Below, piece after piece: positions 60,226 to 64,000 of a stretch of 64,000 nt of DNA; position 1 is the stretch's first letter, and each line of letters begins with the position of its first letter. The stretch is from NCBI GenBank assembly GCA_026393755.1, contig JAPKZO010000028.1:124001-188000 (forward strand). Direction: 5' to 3'. The position numbers and the translations under genes are program-made. The notes beneath the pieces were generated by a model. That model saw nothing but the letters and a program-made list of their open reading frames with translations. It was not told the origin of the DNA and made no database searches. The DNA is from Acidobacteriota bacterium. GTDB taxonomy: Bacteria; Acidobacteriota; Vicinamibacteria; Vicinamibacterales; JAKQTR01.

Positions 60226-62922
60226 GTGACGCGTCTGGTCGTGCTGATGTTCGTCGCGGCGTTGGTCGTCGTCCAGACTGCGGGCGCCGCGCCGCAGAAG
60301 ACCGCGCCGCCCCGGAACGGCGTCGCATCGCTCCTGCTCAAACTCGAACAGACCATCGCCGCAGGCCTGCCCGACGCGTACTTCGATCTGCTGTCCGAAC
60401 GGGCGATTCCCCTCCGGGCCGCGCAGGCAGCGCAATCGCTGATTGATTCGGATATCACCCGCGCGGTGGTCCGCGAACGGGATCGCGCGCCGCTGGACGG
60501 CACGCTGCCAGGCGACGGCTACCGACTCATGATCGAGATCCTGACCGAGCGCGGGATCCGGGCGCGCATCACGACCTGGCAGCTGGATGTCCGGCGCACG
60601 GCTGGCACGACGGCTGAGGGGGAATGGCGAATCAGTGATCAGAACGCGTTGACCGCGCTCGATGGCCTGTTTCGGCTCGCGCTCAATCCCGTGAAGCAGT
60701 ACCGGGTGCGCAATCTCTCTCTCCGGTCGGACGATCTCAGCATCGATCTGGCCGACGGCCGCATGTTCGTCGCCGAGGCCACCGGGGGCCCGACCGCCGT
60801 CGTCCTGATGCCGTCGCGCGGCGGGAAGTTCGTCTTCAAGCCAACGCCCGCAACCGAGCGCGGCCAGGTCAGGATCTACTGCGGATCCGACGTCTTGCAG
60901 GATCAATACACCACCGTCTTCGTGCGCGTCCACCCCGACGATTTCGACACGTGGTTCCCGGCAGCCACGCTGTCGGCCGAACCGGTCGATCAGGGGCTCT
61001 TTGGGCGCGCCGCGGCCGTCTTCCGCGAAGATGTGACCAAGTCGTTCGGCCTGGACCTGGCGGACTTGAGCCGCGACGCCTGGTCGTCCGGGCCGCAACG
61101 TGGCGATCTGCTGGCCGAAATCCACACGAAGCAGTTCCGGACGCTGACCTACACCAAGGTGTTGGGCGAGCCCGAAGACATCTCGCTGTTCGATCGCGCG
61201 CGCCGGCGGAATATCAGCGTCTATCCGTCGGCATCCCGCGAAGCGTCGCAGGGCCGGTTCTTTAACGAGGACGCGCACGCGCCATTTGCGGTGGAGAGTA
61301 CGGACCTGAACCTGACGATCGATCCGGATCGGTACTGGCTCGAAGGCGTGGCCCGCATCCGGCTGCGCGTCAAGGATCCGGCGCTCAACAGGCTGACGCT
61401 CCGGCTGGCAGAATCACTCGCCATCACCGGGATCTACAGCCCGGAATTTGGGCGCCTCCTGTCGCTCCGCGTTCGCAACCAGGCCAGCGCCATGATCTCT
61501 CTGCCCGCCATTGCCGCCAGCGGCACGGAGATCACCCTGCTGGTGGGCTATTCCGGACGGCTTGTTCCGCCGCCGCCCGATCACGAAGGCATCGGCCCGC
61601 AGTTTCCCCAGGACCCGGCCGGAGTGGTAGACGAGGTCCGCTTCACCGGCGAGCCGAGCGCGCTGTACTCAATCAACAGCGCGTGGTACCCGCAGGGCGC
61701 CGTCGCGTCGTACGGATCGGCCCGCATGAAATTGACCGTGCCGGAACGGTTTCAGGTCCTGGCCAGCGGCAGCCTCGTGCCGGGATTCCCGAAGGCCGCC
61801 CCTGCCATCAACGGGAAGATCCCCGCCATCCAGTACGAGTTCGACACGACGCAACCAGTCCGGTATCTGGCCTGCGTCATCAGCCGCTTTGAACGCGTCG
61901 GCACGACGACAATCCCGACCACCTACGAGGGTGCGGGTGATGTCGGCGGCGTCTCGCTGAGCCTCGAGGCCAATCCGCGCCAGGTCACGAAGGGACGCGA
62001 GATGCTGCCAATCGCCGAGCGCGTGTTCCGGCACTACACGTCCATCATCGGCGACGCGCCCTATCAGAGTCTGACCGTCGGCCTGATCGAAGGCGAAACG
62101 CCCGGCGGCCACAGCCCCGCGTATCTGTCCCTGCTGAATCAGCCGCTGCCAGCCTCGACGTTCAACTGGAGCCACGACCCCGCGGCGTTCCCCAACTTTC
62201 CGGAGTTCTTCGTCGCCCACGAACTGGCGCATCAGTGGTGGGGCCAGGCGGTCGGATGGCGCAGCTATCACGAACGCTGGATCAGTGAAGGATTCGCGCA
62301 GTACTTCGCGGCGTTGTACGCGCGCCAGGTCCGCGGCGACGAGGCATTTGACGACCTGATTCGCCAGATGGCCCGATGGGGCCGAGACAAGACCGAGGAT
62401 GGACCCATCTCGCTCGGCTATCGGCTGGGGCACATCCGCGGAGACTCGCAGATCTTCCGCGCCATCGCCTACAACAAGTCGGCCGTCGTGCTCGACATGC
62501 TGCGCCGGCGTCTGGGCGACGAGATGTTCTTCCGCGGACTCCGGCGATTCTACAAGGACTGGCGTTTCCGCAAGGCGGGAACCGACAACGTGCAGCAGGC
62601 CTTCGAGGCGGAAAGCGGGCAATCGCTCGAGCAGTTCTTCGAGCAGTGGATCCACGGAACAGGCGTACCCGTACTGAAACCGTCCTGGCAGCAGGACCCG
62701 GAAGCCTCCAGCCCGACCGTCGTCGTGCGGCTGGAACAGATCGGCGTTACGTACGAATACCCGGTGACGGTGACGGTGCGTTACACAACCGGCCCGGCCG
62801 AAGATGCGCTCGTTTCGATCGTCGACCGCGTCACGGAGCTCCGCCTGCCCCTCAAGGGCCGGCTGCGCGACGTCGTTGTCAACCGGGACGGCCTCACGAT
62901 CGTCGACATCGCCCGGCGGTAG
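60226..62922 (+). CDS. M1 family aminopeptidase, exported
   Basis: This 898-residue protein has a signal peptide (VVLMFVAALVVVQTAGAA). The gluzincin zinc site H665-E-L-A-H669, with Glu688 exactly 18 residues after the last His (SEGFAQYF), matches M1 HExxH-x18-E. The usual GxMEN exopeptidase motif is replaced by EGETPGGHSPAYLSLL, so substrate N-terminus recognition is probably altered. Residues 1-350 form an N-terminal region not typical of M1 enzymes. The start is GTG, 8 nt after GATAAT. Likely role: periplasmic peptide trimming together with the M14 and S46 enzymes. nuoG follows after about 32 bp. Confidence 0.9.
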   Translation: MTRLVVLMFVAALVVVQTAGAAPQKTAPPRNGVASLLLKLEQTIAAGLPDAYFDLLSERAIPLRAAQAAQSLIDSDITRAVVRERDRAPLDGTLPGDGYRLMIEILTERGIRARITTWQLDVRRTAGTTAEGEWRISDQNALTALDGLFRLALNPVKQYRVRNLSLRSDDLSIDLADGRMFVAEATGGPTAVVLMPSRGGKFVFKPTPATERGQVRIYCGSDVLQDQYTTVFVRVHPDDFDTWFPAATLSAEPVDQGLFGRAAAVFREDVTKSFGLDLADLSRDAWSSGPQRGDLLAEIHTKQFRTLTYTKVLGEPEDISLFDRARRRNISVYPSASREASQGRFFNEDAHAPFAVESTDLNLTIDPDRYWLEGVARIRLRVKDPALNRLTLRLAESLAITGIYSPEFGRLLSLRVRNQASAMISLPAIAASGTEITLLVGYSGRLVPPPPDHEGIGPQFPQDPAGVVDEVRFTGEPSALYSINSAWYPQGAVASYGSARMKLTVPERFQVLASGSLVPGFPKAAPAINGKIPAIQYEFDTTQPVRYLACVISRFERVGTTTIPTTYEGAGDVGGVSLSLEANPRQVTKGREMLPIAERVFRHYTSIIGDAPYQSLTVGLIEGETPGGHSPAYLSLLNQPLPASTFNWSHDPAAFPNFPEFFVAHELAHQWWGQAVGWRSYHERWISEGFAQYFAALYARQVRGDEAFDDLIRQMARWGRDKTEDGPISLGYRLGHIRGDSQIFRAIAYNKSAVVLDMLRRRLGDEMFFRGLRRFYKDWRFRKAGTDNVQQAFEAESGQSLEQFFEQWIHGTGVPVLKPSWQQDPEASSPTVVVRLEQIGVTYEYPVTVTVRYTTGPAEDALVSIVDRVTELRLPLKGRLRDVVVNRDGLTIVDIARR

Positions 62923-62941
62923 GCGCCCGGCCAAACCCTTG

Positions 62942-62947
62942 TTATGA
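62942..62947 (+). promoter_or_regulatory. -10 box of a possible leaderless promoter (nuoG)
   Basis: TATGAT ends 7 nt before the ATG at 62955. Because the preceding gene ends only 32 bp upstream, readthrough from it is equally plausible. Confidence 0.4.
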
Positions 62948-62954
62948 TGGCACG

Positions 62955-64000
62955 CATGGATACCGTCACCCTGCGCATCGATGGGCGCGAGATTACAACC
63001 GAGAAGGGCAAGACCATTCTTCATGCCGCCCTCGACAACGGCATTTCGATCCCCTACTACTGCTACCACCCCGGTCTCGGGGTCGACGGCTCCTGCCGCG
63101 TCTGCATCGTCAAGGTCGAGAAGATGCCGAAGCTGCAGACGTCCTGCTCGACTGTCTGCACCGATGGCATGGTGGTCGAGACGCGCAGCCGCGAGGTGAT
63201 CGAGGCGCGCGCGAGCGTGTTCGAGTTCCTGCTCATCAACCACCCCCTTGATTGCCCCGTGTGCGACAAGGGCGGCGAGTGCCCGCTGCAGGATTACTCG
63301 TACACGTTCGGCACGGCCGGCAGCCGGATGGAGTTCCCGCGCCGCACGTTCGACGGCGAGGGCGTGAAGGCCGACGTCGATTTCGGCCCGACGCTGATGT
63401 TGAACCGCAATCGCTGCATCCTGTGCACGCGCTGCGTGCGCTTCATGCGCGAGGTCGGCGGCGAGGCGCAGATCGGAATCGTCGATCGCGGCAACAGGAG
63501 CCAGATTTCGACGTTTCAGGAACGCGGCGTGCACTCGCTCGTCTCGGGCAACCTGATGGACGTGTGCCCCGTGGGGGCCATCACGACGCGCGACTACCGC
63601 TTCAAGTCGCGGCCGTGGGACAACCCGGTGGCGGTCGACACGACGTGCACACTCTGCGCAAAGGGCTGCAACACCACCGCGTGGATCAAGGCCAAGCCCG
63701 AGTGGGCGAAGGGCGCCCGGCTGATTCGGATCACACCACGGTACAACGCCGACGTAAACGGCTACTGGATGTGCGATATCGGTCGCTTCCAGTATCACTG
63801 GGTCGAACGCGACGCGCGGCTGACGGCGCCCCTGGCGCGCCACGGCTCGGGCGCGCAGACCGCCGCCACCTGGCCCGATGCCCTTGCCCGCCTCGCCGAG
63901 ATCGTCAGGCCGGTGCTGCAGACCAATCCGTCAGCGTTCCGTGTTCTGGTGTCGGCGCATGCATCGCACGAAGAGCTGTTCCTCGTGCGCCAGATCGTAC
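62955..64000 (+). CDS. nuoG: NADH-quinone oxidoreductase subunit G (NuoG), 3' end cut by the window
   Basis: The frame is open to the right edge and at least 348 residues are present. The N-terminal ferredoxin [2Fe-2S] site is seen as YYCYHPGLGVDGSCRVCIVK and later SCST. The His-Cys3 [4Fe-4S] motif is HPLDCPVCDKGGECPLQDYS, the next cluster is NRCILCTRCVRFMREV and CPVGAITTRD, and the [4Fe-4S] site of the molybdopterin-fold domain is DTTCTLCAKGCNTT. This order is that of NuoG (complex I electron-input arm). Formate-dehydrogenase- or hydrogenase-linked homologues share it, but the pattern is usual for NuoG. ATG 62946 is an alternative start. The rest of the nuo operon probably lies to the right. 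Confidence 0.92.

Noticed and set aside
61669-63843. 724-residue minus-strand open frame
   Set aside because: It lies antisense to the M1 peptidase and nuoG genes, which have intact active-site motifs; it is a high-GC shadow frame.
1-64000. tRNA, rRNA, insertion sequences or prophage
   Set aside because: No cloverleaf TpsiC/acceptor pattern, transposase or integrase was recognised by eye. A dedicated search such as tRNAscan-SE could still find a tRNA.

Overview
The window is a gene-dense, GC-rich stretch of bacterial chromosome cut through a gene at both ends. Lineage is inferred from content: a VWFA-related protein of the type common in Acidobacteriota, two outer-membrane receptors with a carboxypeptidase-regulatory-like N-terminus, S46, M14 and M1 exopeptidases with export signals, a SYLF protein, type IV pilin-like proteins and an AcsA-type ligase. 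Together these suggest an Acidobacteriota bacterium, probably Vicinamibacteria-like. I see no rRNA, tRNA, phage, transposase or CRISPR.

Layout. 1-8544 (minus): Asp-box repeat protein (cut), zinc-ribbon protein, M14 carboxypeptidase + S46 peptidase pair, MerR regulator, ICMT-like methyltransferase. 8786-15830: glycine-zipper protein, serine hydrolase, an amidohydrolase-fold protein that has lost its metal ligands, an exported C-X4-R phosphatase-like protein, DUF4139 protein. 15895-24794 (minus): a YbhGFSR-like efflux operon (HlyD, ATPase, TolC, ATPase, two ABC-2 permeases) ending in an outer-membrane receptor. 24825-30574: TIGR01777 epimerase, VWFA protein, SYLF protein, 2-oxoacid dehydrogenase E1 alpha and beta. 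30615-37839 (minus): two flavoproteins, SIS-domain sugar-phosphate enzyme, phosphodiester glycosidase, beta-CASP nuclease, PLP-dependent deaminase. 37981-44501 (minus): second receptor, lipoprotein-carrier-like protein, aminotransferase, pteridine-reductase-like SDR, VapBC. 44742-51249 (plus): alanine aminotransferase, GT2, two tandem GT39 transferases, DUF5658 protein. 51250-60039 (minus): CoA-acylating aldehyde dehydrogenase, four pilin-like genes, and an AcsA-type ligase / ACP / Kbl-type synthase group. 60226-64000 (plus): M1 aminopeptidase and the start of nuoG.

Biology. The repertoire fits a heterotroph that scavenges peptides (M14, S46, M1, several aminotransferases), builds surface glycans or glycolipids (GT2, GT39 pair) and exports compounds through a tripartite pump.

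The most interesting non-coding structure is a 19-bp interrupted palindrome (consensus AATCACTCCCGGAGTAATT) that recurs only between genes. There are four copies on an exact 30-bp period at 37864-37972, a composite with a perfect 20-bp palindrome at 21368-21424, and four copies at 44635-44729 with mostly 29-bp spacing. Each locus lies just 5' of a start codon. A second pattern is a sigma70-type -10 box ending 6-8 nt before the start codon of several genes that lack a Shine-Dalgarno sequence, which suggests leaderless transcripts.
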